Below are positions 44,350-55,017 of a stretch of 64,000 bases of DNA, one piece after another. Every line of letters begins with the position of its first letter. Within the stretch, counting starts at the first letter, position 1. Made by a program: the position numbers and the translations under genes. The notes beneath the pieces are model-generated. The model saw nothing but the letters and a program-made list of their open reading frames with translations, did not search any database and was not told where the DNA came from. The DNA comes from Aquimonas sp. (lineage in GTDB: Bacteria > Pseudomonadota > Gammaproteobacteria > Xanthomonadales > Xanthomonadaceae), in the NCBI GenBank assembly GCA_022241605.1, contig JAKOMQ010000019.1:1-64000 (forward strand). The letters are read 5' to 3'.

Positions 44350-44462
44350 AAGAGCCGCGCCATGACCAGCGCTTCTGAAGGGGCTTCTGGGCAGCTGCGA
44401 GCAGAGGCCGAAACGCCCGAAGGGTTCGCCGAGGAGTCCCCGCGACCAGCGCACCCCCTTCC

Positions 44463-45116
44463 CTACAACCACTTCCGATCATCAAAACTCGCCACCCACT
44501 GCGGCCGATACACCACCAACAGCGCCAAGGTGCCACCGGTCAAGAAAGCCTCGCCAAACACCATCAGCGGCGCCGAAACGACGTAGGCAAACGCCGCATC
44601 CGGCGCCGCGCCGCTGACCAACCCGGCCACCACCGCAGCCTTGGTCAACTGGCTCAGCAAGGCCATCAATGCCGCCCCGAAGAACGCGATCAGGAACACG
44701 TAGATAAAGGGATTGCGCGAAAAGCGCCGCTCCACCGCGTGCTGTGCAATCGCCATCCACAGCACCGGCACCAGCCCACAGGCAATGAAATCCGGCGCCC
44801 AGCCCAGCCAGACCCCTGCAGGGCTGAGCGCTGCCACGGCGCTGACGAGCGCCATCGACCACAGCGCGAAGGTCGTACCGAACATCAGGTATACGATGCC
44901 CGCCCCGAGGAAGTGCAGATTCAGGCCCGGGATGCGATCGAACACCGCGAAGCGCAGCAGCACCAGCGCCAGCAGCGCGCCAAACAGGACATGCTGGGCC
45001 TCGCTGTCGCCGCGCAGCTTGAACCAGGGCAGGCGCAAGGCCGCGAAGGCCAGCGCTGCCGCGGAAAGCCCCCAGGCTGCGACTTCGGCCGCAAAGGGCA
45101 GCGAGGGGGCGTCCAT
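44463..45116 (-). CDS. CbiM-like energy-coupling-factor permease
   Basis: 217 residues, six or seven hydrophobic helices, from the ATG at 45116. Helices such as AQHVLFGALLALVLLRFAVF, GIVYLMFGTTFALWSMALVS and FLIAFFGAALMALLSQLTKA, and the late APLMVFGEAFLTGGTLALLV, fit the CbiM-like substrate-binding permease group. The characteristic N-terminal metal-binding residues of true CbiM (MHIxxG) are absent, so cobalt or nickel uptake is not supported. No ATPase or CbiQ-like gene is adjacent. It follows the AbgT-like gene by 21 bases on the same strand. Confidence 0.6.
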   Translation of the reverse strand: MDAPSLPFAAEVAAWGLSAAALAFAALRLPWFKLRGDSEAQHVLFGALLALVLLRFAVFDRIPGLNLHFLGAGIVYLMFGTTFALWSMALVSAVAALSPAGVWLGWAPDFIACGLVPVLWMAIAQHAVERRFSRNPFIYVFLIAFFGAALMALLSQLTKAAVVAGLVSGAAPDAAFAYVVSAPLMVFGEAFLTGGTLALLVVYRPQWVASFDDRKWL

Positions 45117-45137
45117 GCAGGGCTCGGGTCAGCGATC

Positions 45138-46745
45138 TCAGCCAGCGACCGGATAGGTGTAGCTGGCGCCGAAGCCGAGCGGGATGCCGAGCGCCCAGAA
45201 GCCCAGCAGGAACAGGGTCCAGACCACCAGCAGGGTCACCGAGTAAGGCAGCATCAGCGCCACAAGGGTGCCGATGCCAGCCGACTTCACGTACTTCTGG
45301 CAGAACACCACGATCAGCGGGAAGTACGGCAGCAGCGGCGTGATGATGTTGGTGGAGGAGTCCCCCACGCGGTAGGCCGCCTGGGTCAGGTCCGGGCTGA
45401 TCCCCAGCTGCATCAGCATCGGCACCATTACCGCGCCGATCAGGGCCCACTTGGCCGAAGCCGAGCCCACCACCAGGTTGACGAAGGCGGAAAGGAGCAC
45501 GATGCCGACCAGGGTCAGGCCCAGCGGCAGGCCCAGCGCCTGCAGCACGTTCGCGCCTTTGATCGCCAGCAGCACTCCGATGTTCGAGGCGCTGAAGGCG
45601 TAGATGAACATGGCGCAGAAGAAAGCCATCACGATGTAGTAGCCCATCCCGCTCATGGCCTTGCTCATGCCGGCCACGATGTCGCGATGATCCTTGACCG
45701 TGCCGGCGACGTAGCCGTACAAGATGCCGGGAATCAGGAAGAACACGAAGATCAGCGCGACGATCGACTGCATGATCGGCGCCTGTCCGGCCAGCAGGGT
45801 CGCCAGCCAGGGGCCCATCAGCTCGACGAAGGACGACGGCACCGTGTCGATGGGCGCGCGCCAGGGCGAGCTCATCGGCACCAGGCTGGCCACGAACAGG
45901 CCGATCGCAACCAGCATGGCCAGCAGCGCCGCACGCAGGCCACGCACCTCGTGCGGCTGCAGCGCGTCCATGGTCGGCAGGCTGCTAAGGTCGCCGTCCA
46001 CCTTCGTACCCTGTAGGCGCGGCTCGATCACCTTGTCGGTGAGGAACCAGCCCACCAGCACGATCAGCAGGGTCGAGGCGGTGGTGAACACATAGTTGTT
46101 CAGCGGATTGATCTGGATCTCGGGCTCGATAATCTGCGCGGCGACCTGGGTCAGGCCGGCCAGCAGCGGATCGAGGCTGGAGGGCACAAAGAAGGTGGCC
46201 GAGAAGCCGCCCGAGACGCCGGCAAAGGCCGCCGCGATACCGGCCAGCGGATGGCGGCCGGCGGCGTAGAAGATCACCGCCCCCAGCGGCACCACCAGCA
46301 CGTAGCCGGCGTCGACGGCGACGTGGCTGAGCACGCCGACCGCGATCAGCACGGGGGTGAGCAGGGCGCGCGAGGTCTTGGCCAGGATGGCACGCAGGCC
46401 GGCATTGATGAAGCCAGTGTACTCGGCCACGCCGAGGCCCAGCATCGCCACCAGCACCACGCCCAACGGCGGGAAGGTCACGAAGATGTTGACCATCCGC
46501 GACATGAAGTTGGTCAGCGAGCTGCCGTCCAGCATGCTGATCACCCGGATAGGGTCACCCGTGGCCGGATGCGTCTCGCTGAACTCGATACCCGAGAGCA
46601 GCCAGCTGACCACCCACACCACGACCATCAGCAGCAGGAACAGCACCGCCGGATCGGGCAGCTTGTTGCCGACCCGTTCGACCACGTCGAGGGCGCGCGC
46701 CAGCGCGCCGCGCGGGGCCGTCTGCAGTTCAGTGGCTTCGGACAT
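45138..46745 (-). CDS. AbgT-family transporter
   Basis: 535 residues from the ATG at 46745. Multi-helix inner-membrane protein of the AbgT type (p-aminobenzoyl-glutamate uptake, or antibiotic efflux as in MtrF/YdaH). Signatures: LDVVERVGNKLPDPAVLFLL at the N-terminus, FPPLGVVLVAMLGLGVAEYT, SHVAVDAGYVLVVPLGAVIF, AAFAGVSGGFSATFFVPSSL, the DPLLAGLTQVAAQI region, and NVLQALGLPLGLTLVGIVLL. Length fits the family. Transcribed with kynA upstream and the CbiM-like gene downstream; a link to tryptophan or folate-type aromatic breakdown products is only a guess. Confidence 0.92.
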   Translation of the reverse strand: MSEATELQTAPRGALARALDVVERVGNKLPDPAVLFLLLMVVVWVVSWLLSGIEFSETHPATGDPIRVISMLDGSSLTNFMSRMVNIFVTFPPLGVVLVAMLGLGVAEYTGFINAGLRAILAKTSRALLTPVLIAVGVLSHVAVDAGYVLVVPLGAVIFYAAGRHPLAGIAAAFAGVSGGFSATFFVPSSLDPLLAGLTQVAAQIIEPEIQINPLNNYVFTTASTLLIVLVGWFLTDKVIEPRLQGTKVDGDLSSLPTMDALQPHEVRGLRAALLAMLVAIGLFVASLVPMSSPWRAPIDTVPSSFVELMGPWLATLLAGQAPIMQSIVALIFVFFLIPGILYGYVAGTVKDHRDIVAGMSKAMSGMGYYIVMAFFCAMFIYAFSASNIGVLLAIKGANVLQALGLPLGLTLVGIVLLSAFVNLVVGSASAKWALIGAVMVPMLMQLGISPDLTQAAYRVGDSSTNIITPLLPYFPLIVVFCQKYVKSAGIGTLVALMLPYSVTLLVVWTLFLLGFWALGIPLGFGASYTYPVAG

Positions 46746-46812
46746 CGATGGAACTCCTTGGCGGATGCCGGCCGCGGCTGCGGCCATGGGTGGAAGGATT
46801 TGAATCTAGGGC

Positions 46813-47667
46813 TCAGCGGCCGAGCACGGTACGCACGTCCAGCAGCTCGGGGAAGAAGGTCAGCTCCAGCGCCTGCTTCAGAAAGCCCACCCCGGAGCTG
46901 CCGCCGGTGCCGCGGCGATAGCCGATGATGCGCTCCACGGTCTTCATATGACGGAAGCGCCAGAGCTGGAAGCTTTCCTCCACATCGACCAGCTGTTCGC
47001 ACAGGGCGTACACGGACCAGTGGGTTTCGGTGTCCTCGTAGATGCGCTTGAACACGGGGATCAGGGCCGGCTCATGCACGTGGGTCCGGCTGAAATCGCG
47101 CTCGACGCAAGCCGCCGGCACCGCGTGTCCGCAGCGCGCGAGGTGCCGAAGAAACTCGTCATACAGACTGGGCGCCGCCAGCGCCGACTCCAGCTCGGCG
47201 CGGATCGCCGGTGCGTGCTCGAACACGTCCAGCATCTCGGCGTTCTTGTTGCCGAGCATGAACTCGATCAGCCGGTACTGGTGCGACTGGAAGCCCGAGG
47301 ACGGGCCCAGCGCATTGCGGAAGCCGAGGTACTCCGACGGCGTCAGCGTCTCCAGCACCGACCACTGCTCGAACAGCTGTCGCTGCACTTGCTTCACGCG
47401 GGCCAGGATCTTCTGCACCGGGCCAAGCTCGTCGCGCTGGAGGTGGCGCACGGCCAGACGCAGCTCGTGGATGATCAGCTTCATCCACAGCTCGGAGACC
47501 TGATGCTGGATGATGAACAGCAGTTCGTCATGGTTGCCGTCGGAGGACAGCGGCTGCTGCGCGGACAGCAGGGCGTCCAGCTGCAGGTAGCCGCCATAGC
47601 TCACGCGGTCGCGCAGGTCGCGGGTAATGCCCGCCTCCAGCGCACGCTGGTTGCTTTCGGTGTTCAT
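46813..47667 (-). CDS. kynA: Tryptophan 2,3-dioxygenase
   Basis: 284 residues from the ATG at 47667. Haem enzyme that opens the indole ring of L-tryptophan to N-formylkynurenine, the first step of the kynurenine pathway. Signatures: [40 protein letters not shown] with the catalytic distal His, [20 protein letters not shown], and the proximal-His region [20 protein letters not shown] followed by [11 protein letters not shown]. The remaining kynurenine genes are not adjacent. The upstream spacing to the divergent pdhA start leaves about 236 bases for both promoters. Confidence 0.96.
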   Translation of the reverse strand: MNTESNQRALEAGITRDLRDRVSYGGYLQLDALLSAQQPLSSDGNHDELLFIIQHQVSELWMKLIIHELRLAVRHLQRDELGPVQKILARVKQVQRQLFEQWSVLETLTPSEYLGFRNALGPSSGFQSHQYRLIEFMLGNKNAEMLDVFEHAPAIRAELESALAAPSLYDEFLRHLARCGHAVPAACVERDFSRTHVHEPALIPVFKRIYEDTETHWSVYALCEQLVDVEESFQLWRFRHMKTVERIIGYRRGTGGSSGVGFLKQALELTFFPELLDVRTVLGR

Positions 47668-47903
47668 GGCCGGCCCTCCCCTGGCCGCTTGCGGGCATGA
47701 CCCCGCCGCCTGCGAAGCGGCCAACGATAGCGCAGAGCTGGCCTCCGGGCCTAAACCGTGCGGGGATTTGCGCAATGCAACCAGCGCGTGCACGTTGCGT
47801 CAAGCGAACATTCGATAGCGTTTTGCCGCGCTGCAGCTTGCCCTGCAGGCCGCAAAACAGTTTCCTGTGCAACTTCCCTCCCCCGTATGGATGCCCACCG
47901 CGC

Positions 47904-48980
47904 ATGAGCACGGTCGCGCAATTTTCGATCGACCACCTGCAGTACCTCGACCCGGACGGGCGCGAGGCCAATCCCTTGCCCGAGTTCGTCGGCGACGGCC
48001 GGCCGGTGCTGGAGCTGTTCAAGCAGATGCTGCGCGTGCGCAGCTTCGACACCAAATCCGTCGCGCTGCAGCGCACCGGCAAGCTGGGCACCTACGCCAG
48101 CTGCCTGGGCCACGAGGCCGCCCATGTCGGCATCGGAGCCGCGATGCGCGCCGAAGACGTATTCGCGCCCTCCTACCGTGAGTACGGCGCGCAGTTCATG
48201 CGCGGCGTACGCCCGCGCGAGGTGCTGATGTACTGGGGCGGCGACGAGCGCGGCAACGATTTCGCCGTGCCCAAGCACGACTATCCCTGGTGCGTGCCGA
48301 TCGGCACCCAGTGCCTGCACGCCGCCGGCGCCGCGCTGGCCTTCAAGCTGCGCGGCGAACCGCGGGTGGCGGTGGCCTGTGTGGGCGATGGCGGCAGCTC
48401 CAAGTCGGACACGTATGCGGCGATCAATTCAGCCGGCGCCTATGGCCTGCCCTTCGTGCTGTGCATCGTCAACAACCAGTGGGCGATCTCGGTGCCGCGC
48501 TCGGCCCAGACCGGCGCCCAGACGCTAGCCCAGAAGGGCCTGGCCGGCGGCCTGTACAGCCTGCAGGTGGACGGCAACGACGTAATCGCGGTGTTCGAGG
48601 CCGTGCGTAGCGCGCTGGAGCGCGCCCGCGCCGGCGAAGGCGGCACGGTGCTGGAACTCGTCACCTATCGACTCTCCGACCACACCACCGCCGACGACGC
48701 CCGACGCTACCGCGGCGAGGAAGAGGTCAAGGCCGGCTGGGCACGCGAGCCCTTCCTCCGCCTGCGCAGCTGGCTCACCGCCAAGGGGCTGTGGGATGAG
48801 GCCCAGGAAGCCGAGTGGAAGCGCGTCTGCGACGCCGAGATCGACGTCGAGGTCAACGCCTATCTGGAAACCCGCAGCCAGCCGGTGGAAGCCATGTTCG
48901 ATTACCTCTATGCCGAGCTGCCGGCGGATCTGGCGACCCAGCGCGAGGACGCGCTGAACTGGGAGGGCCGCGGCCGATGA
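47904..48980 (+). CDS. pdhA: Pyruvate/2-oxoacid dehydrogenase E1 subunit alpha
   Basis: 358 residues from the ATG at 47904; longer frames upstream overlap the kynA leader and are rejected. With PdhB it makes the thiamine-diphosphate-dependent E1 that decarboxylates a 2-oxoacid. TPP/Mg motif: VACVGDGGSSKSDTYAAINS through VNNQWAISVPR (GDG-x-NN). Other signatures are FKQMLRVRSFDTKSVALQRT, CLGHEAAHVGIG and YRLSDHTTADDARRY with the phosphorylation-type loop. The alpha2-beta2 type is shared by pyruvate and branched-chain enzymes; pyruvate is the usual label in xanthomonads, but the substrate is not proven here. Confidence 0.9.
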   Translation: MSTVAQFSIDHLQYLDPDGREANPLPEFVGDGRPVLELFKQMLRVRSFDTKSVALQRTGKLGTYASCLGHEAAHVGIGAAMRAEDVFAPSYREYGAQFMRGVRPREVLMYWGGDERGNDFAVPKHDYPWCVPIGTQCLHAAGAALAFKLRGEPRVAVACVGDGGSSKSDTYAAINSAGAYGLPFVLCIVNNQWAISVPRSAQTGAQTLAQKGLAGGLYSLQVDGNDVIAVFEAVRSALERARAGEGGTVLELVTYRLSDHTTADDARRYRGEEEVKAGWAREPFLRLRSWLTAKGLWDEAQEAEWKRVCDAEIDVEVNAYLETRSQPVEAMFDYLYAELPADLATQREDALNWEGRGR

Positions 48981-49963
48981 GCGCCCCCGCAATCACCCTG
49001 ATCGAAGCGATCACCCAGGCGCTTGCCTACGAGATCGAGCACGACCCCTCGGTGCTGGTGCTTGGCGAGGATGTGGGCGTCAATGGCGGCGTGTTCCGCG
49101 CCACCGCTGGCCTGCAGCAGCGCTTCGGCGACAGCAAGGTGCTGGACACACCGCTGGATGAGACCACCATCGCCGGTCTCACCGTCGGCCTCGCTACGCA
49201 AGGCATGAAGCCGATCGCGGAAGTCCAGTTCGACGGCTTCGTCTACCCGATGCTGGACCACCTGATTTGCCATGCCGCGCGCTTTCGCAACCGCACCCGC
49301 GGGCGCCTGAGCTGTCCGATGGTGCTGCGCGTGCCCTGGGGCGGCGGCATCCGCGCGCCCGAGCACCACAGCGAGGCCAACGAGTCGATGTTCACCAACG
49401 TGCCCGGCCTGCGCGTGGTGATGCCGAGCAGCCCGCAGCGCGCCTACGGCCTGCTGCTGGCGGCCATTCGCGACCCGGATCCGGTGATCTACCTCGAGCC
49501 CAAGCGCATCTACCGGCAGTACAAGGAGGAGGTGCCCGACGACGGCGAGGCCCTGCCGCTGGACGTGTGCTTCGTGCTGCGCGACGGCGCGGACATCACC
49601 CTGGTCAGCTGGGGTGCGCAGATCAAGGAAACGCTGGAGGCCGCCGACGCGCTGGCCCGCGAGGGCATCAGCGCCGAGGTTATCGACGTCGCCACGCTGA
49701 AACCTTTGGACTTCGACACCATTGCAGAATCGGTGGCCAAGACCGGCCGTTGCGTGGTCGTCCACGAGGCCGCCAAGACCGCCGGTTTCGGCGCCGAGAT
49801 CGCGGCACGCCTGGCCGAGCAGTCGATGTTCGACCTGAAGGCCCCGGTCGAGCGCGTCACCGGCTACGACACCCATATCCCTTTGTTCAGGCTGGAAATG
49901 AAATTTCTGCCGAGCGTGGAGAAGATCCTGGCGGCGGCGCGCAGGGCTATGCAGTACGGCTGA
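48977..49963 (+). CDS. pdhB: Pyruvate/2-oxoacid dehydrogenase E1 subunit beta
   Basis: 328 residues, ATG overlapping the pdhA stop by four bases. Transketolase-like subunit completing the E1 active site: TLIEAITQALAYEIEHDPSV, LGEDVGVNGGVFRATAGLQQ, LDTPLDETTIAGLTVGLATQ, EVQFDGFVYPMLDHLICHAA, and the C-terminal transketolase part EVIDVATLKPLDFDTI and VVHEAAKTAGFGAEIAARLA. Next to it are a tandem repeat and then the E2 gene, so the operon is interrupted by about 500 non-coding bases. Confidence 0.92.
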   Translation: MSAPAITLIEAITQALAYEIEHDPSVLVLGEDVGVNGGVFRATAGLQQRFGDSKVLDTPLDETTIAGLTVGLATQGMKPIAEVQFDGFVYPMLDHLICHAARFRNRTRGRLSCPMVLRVPWGGGIRAPEHHSEANESMFTNVPGLRVVMPSSPQRAYGLLLAAIRDPDPVIYLEPKRIYRQYKEEVPDDGEALPLDVCFVLRDGADITLVSWGAQIKETLEAADALAREGISAEVIDVATLKPLDFDTIAESVAKTGRCVVVHEAAKTAGFGAEIAARLAEQSMFDLKAPVERVTGYDTHIPLFRLEMKFLPSVEKILAAARRAMQYG

Positions 49964-50050
49964 TGCCTGTCGCAGAGAGAGGCCGACGGCTTTGCTGCGT
50001 TGGCACGCGGCCATCCAGGATGCAGAGACCTCAAGGCCTGCCGTGACAGA

Positions 50051-50386
50051 GCCCCTCTCCTCTGGTGGGAGGGGGGTTGGGGAGAGTGGGAGAACACTTG
50101 CCGCAAGCGCCTCCCCCTCTCCCCCGACCCCTCCCCCACCAGGGGGGAGGGGAGAGAAGCAGAATGAAGCGGCGCTGCACCCGTAACGCTTGCAACAGCA
50201 TGAGCCCCTCTCCCCTTGTGGGAGAGGGGTTGGGGAGAGGGGGAGAACACTCGCCGCAAGAGCCACCCCTTCTCCCCCGGCCCCTCCCCCACCAGGGGGG
50301 AGGGGAGAGAAGCAGAATGAAGCGGCGCTGCACCCGTAACGCTTGCAACAGCATGAGCCCCTCTTCCTCGTGGGAGAGGGGAGCAG
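50051..50386. repeat. 153-bp tandem repeat between pdhB and pdhC
   Basis: Two full units (50051-50203 and 50204-50356) and the start of a third. Each begins GCCCCTCTCC and includes palindromes of the type CCCCTCTC...GAGAGGGG and CCTCCCCC...GGGGGGAGG, then AGAAGCAGAATGAAGCGGCG and a TAACGCTTGCAACAGCATGA end. Reading frames pass through the units, but the coding look is an artefact. It occupies most of the 509-base gap (49964-50472) and probably arose by expansion of a REP-like element. Confidence 0.9.
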
Positions 50387-50472
50387 CCTTCCTGGCGGCG
50401 ATGTGCGGACTCTCCGCAGCACCTCGCAGCCCTACACCACCCCACGACGCGCCGCGCGCGCTGGAGTCTGCA

Positions 50473-52008
50473 ATGAGTTCGAACAAATCCTTCCACCTGC
50501 CCGACCTCGGCGAAGGCCTTCCCGACGCCACCATCGTCGAGTGGTTCGCCAAGGTTGGCGATGTCGTCAAGCTCGACGAGCCGCTGGTTTCGATGGAAAC
50601 CGCCAAGGCCGTCGTCGAAGTGCCATCGCCGTTCTCCGGCACGGTCATCAAGCTGGCGGGCGCCGCGGGCGACGTGATCAACACCGGGGCAGTGCTGGCG
50701 GAATTCGAGCTCGACCCCAGCCTGCCGCAGCGCGCTGATGCGCAGGACACCGGACATGGCCATCACCACGCGCCGGCGGCACAGGCCGAACCCGCTGCGT
50801 CCGCAGATGCCAGCGCGCAGGCGGATTCAGCGACGCCGGCAAAAGCGGATGCCGCTGCCGCCTCGGACCAGAAGGCTGCTGCACCTCCCGCTAAGCCCGA
50901 ACGTGCAGATGCCGGCACCGTCGTGGGCGCCATGCAGAGCAGCGATCAAGTGCGCAGCGAAGCCGCAGTCAGCGTCGGCGGCGTGCGCGCCATGCCGGCG
51001 GTGCGCGCACTGGCCAGGAAGCTGGGTGTCGACCTCACTCGCGTCCGCGCCACCGGCCCCGAGGGCGTGGTCTCGATGAGCGACGTCAAACGCGCCGCGG
51101 CCGAAGGCAGCGCGCCTGCCTCGTCACGCGGCAACACTCCGGCTGCTCTCGCCTCTCCCGACGGAGCGAACACGGCCGCTCATGAGCGACCGGTGGGAGC
51201 TCATGGCTCGGTGAGCCCGAGCGAAGCGAAGGCAAGGGTCGGCGGAGGGGGTCCGGGTCTTGCCCAACCGTCGGCCATCGCGCAAGCACAGACCCAAGCA
51301 AGCCGCACTCCCCTGTCCGCCTCCGGCAAGCCCATGGCCACGCGCCCGCCTGCCGCCACCGCGGCTGCAACCGGCCAGCCCGAGCAGTTGAAGGGCGTTC
51401 GCCGCAACATGGCGCGGGTGATGGCGGCCGCGCATGCGCAGGTGGTGCCGACCACGCTGACCGACGACGCCGACATCCACGCCTGGATGCCCGGCAACGA
51501 CATCACCGTGCGCCTGATCCGCGCCATCGTTCGCGCCTGCAGGGCGGTGCCGGCGCTGAACGCCTGGTTCGATGGTGACAACCTGACCCGCACCCTGCAT
51601 CCGCACGTCGATATCGGCATTGCGGTCGACACCGAAGACGGCCTGTTCGTGCCGGCCCTGCGCAACGCCGACGTGCTGGATGCCGCCGGCGTCCGCCAGT
51701 CGGTCGATCGTCTGCGCGCGCAGGTGATGGACCGCAGCCTCCCCGCCTCGGAACTGTCCGGCTACACGATCTCGCTGAGCAACTTCGGCATGTTTGCCGG
51801 CCGCTACGCCACCCCGGTGATCGTGCCGCCCTGCGTCGCCATCCTCGCCGCCGGCCGCGGTAGGCATCAGGTGGTGCCGGTGATGGGCGGCATCGAAACC
51901 CACAAGATCATCCCGCTGAGCCTCACCTTCGACCACCGCGCCGCTACCGGCGGCGAGGCCGCGCGCTTCCTGCGTGCGGTGCTGGACGATTTGGCGCTGC
52001 CCGGCTGA
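50473..52008 (+). CDS. pdhC: Dihydrolipoamide acyltransferase (E2) of 2-oxoacid dehydrogenase
   Basis: 511 residues from the ATG at 50473. One lipoyl domain at the N-terminus (FHLPDLGEGLPDATIVEWFA; lipoyl lysine in METAKAVVEVPSP), an Ala/Pro-rich linker, a peripheral-subunit-binding domain near 175-215 (MPAVRALARKLGVDLTRVRA), a second long linker, and the acyltransferase core. The core starts QLKGVRRNMARVMAAAHAQV and contains TISLSNFGMFAGRYATPVIV, ending LTFDHRAATGGEAARFL. The usual HxxxDG active-site motif is HRAATGG here, so the Asp is replaced by Thr. The second linker contains a repeat-like insert (residues about 235-270). No lipoamide dehydrogenase gene follows. Confidence 0.9.
   Translation: MSSNKSFHLPDLGEGLPDATIVEWFAKVGDVVKLDEPLVSMETAKAVVEVPSPFSGTVIKLAGAAGDVINTGAVLAEFELDPSLPQRADAQDTGHGHHHAPAAQAEPAASADASAQADSATPAKADAAAASDQKAAAPPAKPERADAGTVVGAMQSSDQVRSEAAVSVGGVRAMPAVRALARKLGVDLTRVRATGPEGVVSMSDVKRAAAEGSAPASSRGNTPAALASPDGANTAAHERPVGAHGSVSPSEAKARVGGGGPGLAQPSAIAQAQTQASRTPLSASGKPMATRPPAATAAATGQPEQLKGVRRNMARVMAAAHAQVVPTTLTDDADIHAWMPGNDITVRLIRAIVRACRAVPALNAWFDGDNLTRTLHPHVDIGIAVDTEDGLFVPALRNADVLDAAGVRQSVDRLRAQVMDRSLPASELSGYTISLSNFGMFAGRYATPVIVPPCVAILAAGRGRHQVVPVMGGIETHKIIPLSLTFDHRAATGGEAARFLRAVLDDLALPG
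51171..51268. repeat. Repeat-like insert in the pdhC linker
   Basis: The sequence from AACACGGCCGCTCATGAGCG to GGCGGAGGGGGTCCGGGTC resembles common xanthomonad intergenic DNA (GAGCCCGAGCGAAGCGAAGG) rather than coding sequence, but it is in frame and encodes a flexible Gly/Ala/Ser/Pro stretch. It may be an old mobile repeat tolerated in the linker. Judged by eye only. Confidence 0.45.
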
Positions 52009-52030
52009 TCCGCGGCATTGCCGCGGATCA

Positions 52031-52323
52031 GCCGGGATTCGAGATTCGGGAGTCGGGATTCGTTAGGAGCGTGGCGCGTCGAGCGCCGCGCACGGATCCA
52101 GGGCCTTCGAACCGTTTGGGTGAGCCAAGCGCGCGCCGCGGCGGGCCACGAAAACGTCATCCAGCCTTCCATCAGGCGTACTCGCTACCTCAGAGCTGGT
52201 AGGCTGCAGGGGTCAGCCTATTAGCCGCCCAAGCCATCGAGCGAAGCCAAGAGCGCAAAGCCGCCTCACCCACAATGGCTGGCTCTTGCGAATCCCAAAT
52301 CCCTAATCCCGAATCCCCGCTCT
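52031..52323. repeat. Paired GGGATTC/GAATCCC heptamer arrays, element 4
   Basis: Left arm GGGATTCGAGATTCGGGAGT (about 52034-52063); right arm GAATCCCAAATCCCTAATCC (about 52290-52316); spacer of about 222 bases. It fills nearly all of the 327-base gap between pdhC and the ArsC-like gene. Arm polarity is as in elements 1-3. Confidence 0.75.
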
Positions 52324-52335
52324 CAAGCCAATCCC

Positions 52336-52677
52336 ATGCTCTTGATCCACAACCCCCGCTGCAGCAAGTCACGTGAGGCGCTCACGCTGCTCGCCGAGCG
52401 TGGCGAGGGCGTGCAGGTGCGCGAGTACCTCAAGGCGCCGTTGACGGCCTCGGAGCTGGAGGTGCTGTTCAAGGCACTCGGCGTCGAGCCGCCGGCCGCG
52501 ATCCGCTTCAAGGATGCGCTGGCCAAGTCGCTGGAGATATCGCCCACGGACCGGTTCAGCAGAGCCGAGTGGATTGCACTGATCGCTGAGCACCCCGCCC
52601 TGCTGGAGCGACCGATCGCGGTCAAGGGCGCCAAGGCCGTGATCGGACGGCCGCCGGAGCGGGTGCTGGACCTCTAG
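52336..52677 (+). CDS. ArsC-family (YfgD-like) thioredoxin-fold reductase
   Basis: 113 residues from the ATG at 52336. The start MLLIHNPRCSKSREALTLLA holds the single catalytic cysteine at the beginning of the first helix, as in glutaredoxin-coupled arsenate reductases. The conserved end is RPIAVKGAKAVIGRPPERVL. No ars regulator or pump is nearby and relatives such as YfgD are of uncertain function, so arsenate reduction is possible but not established. Confidence 0.85.
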   Translation: MLLIHNPRCSKSREALTLLAERGEGVQVREYLKAPLTASELEVLFKALGVEPPAAIRFKDALAKSLEISPTDRFSRAEWIALIAEHPALLERPIAVKGAKAVIGRPPERVLDL

Positions 52678-52740
52678 CGTCACGAGCGCGCCGCTCGCTG
52701 GGCTACACTGCGCGGCTATCTGCTTCCAGCCCAGCCTCCC

Positions 52741-54474
<1,734 letters not shown>

Positions 54475-54479
54475 GCGCG

Positions 54480-55010
54480 ATGCGCACAGGCTGGCTCAGG
54501 GCACTGGCGGCGGCGGGGATGGCGGTGGCCTTGTCCGCATGCTTCGAGCTGCCCGAGCATCCACCTTCGCAGACCGTCGAGACCAAGGTCGAAGTGGAGT
54601 TTATCGAGCCGCCGCCAGCCCCACCCGCTGCGGACGACACCCTTGCCTGCGAACCTGACGCCCACTCCGGGGCCGACACCGCGATGGAGGATGGCCCCCG
54701 GCCCAACGTCGAGCGCAAGTCCGATGGCCAATCCTCGATCAAGCCCGGACACATTGCCGAGACAGGCATGCCGTCCGAGCCCGACCGCAGCTGCCGGGTC
54801 GACGCCGACTGCGCGGTCAAGGATGTCGGCAACTGCTGCGGCTACTTCCCGGCCTGCGTCAACGTGCAGGCCGATACCTTCCCGGAGCGCGTGATGGCCG
54901 CCTGCGAGGCGCAGGGGCTGTCCAGCATCTGCGGGTTCCAAGACATCACTGCCTGCGCCTGCGTCGAAGGTCGATGCGAGGCGGCACCGGGCGGTGGCGA
55001 ACTGCGGTAG
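54480..55010 (+). CDS. Cysteine-rich putative lipoprotein
   Basis: 176 residues. The N-terminus LRALAAAGMAVALSACFELP contains a lipobox (LSAC), so the protein is probably lipidated by Lgt and cleaved by signal peptidase II (lspA is in this window). A proline-rich spacer of about 80 residues leads to a compact cysteine domain: SCRVDADCAVKDVGNCCGYF, PACVNVQADTFPER and CGFQDITACACVEGRCE, with ten cysteines likely to form disulfides. I recall similar modules in proteobacterial secreted proteins without a known function. Confidence 0.7.
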   Translation: MRTGWLRALAAAGMAVALSACFELPEHPPSQTVETKVEVEFIEPPPAPPAADDTLACEPDAHSGADTAMEDGPRPNVERKSDGQSSIKPGHIAETGMPSEPDRSCRVDADCAVKDVGNCCGYFPACVNVQADTFPERVMAACEAQGLSSICGFQDITACACVEGRCEAAPGGGELR

Positions 55011-55017
55011 CTCCCCG

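Larger units (their letters stand above)
42581..44462. repeat. 1.9-kb repeat island without genes
   Basis: No reading frame here resembles a protein; the long frames consist of low-complexity Ala-Phe, Lys-Ala or Gln-Ser/Arg runs or repeat translations. From left to right: an inverted hairpin-triplet block (42808-42904), an inverted 23-mer (43031-43053), a REP pair (43144-43220), a hexanucleotide satellite (43265-43479), two direct hairpin-triplet blocks (43552-43653 and 43913-44014) and three direct 23-mers (43815, 44176, 44327). Direct units repeat with a period of about 361 bases. Flanks such as GCTCCCCAGGGGCCC near 42930 recur inverted near 43510. Confidence 0.85.

Noticed and set aside
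50051-50386. Possible CRISPR array
   Set aside because: The 153-bp units are contiguous without spacers, are far longer than CRISPR repeats, and no cas gene is present.
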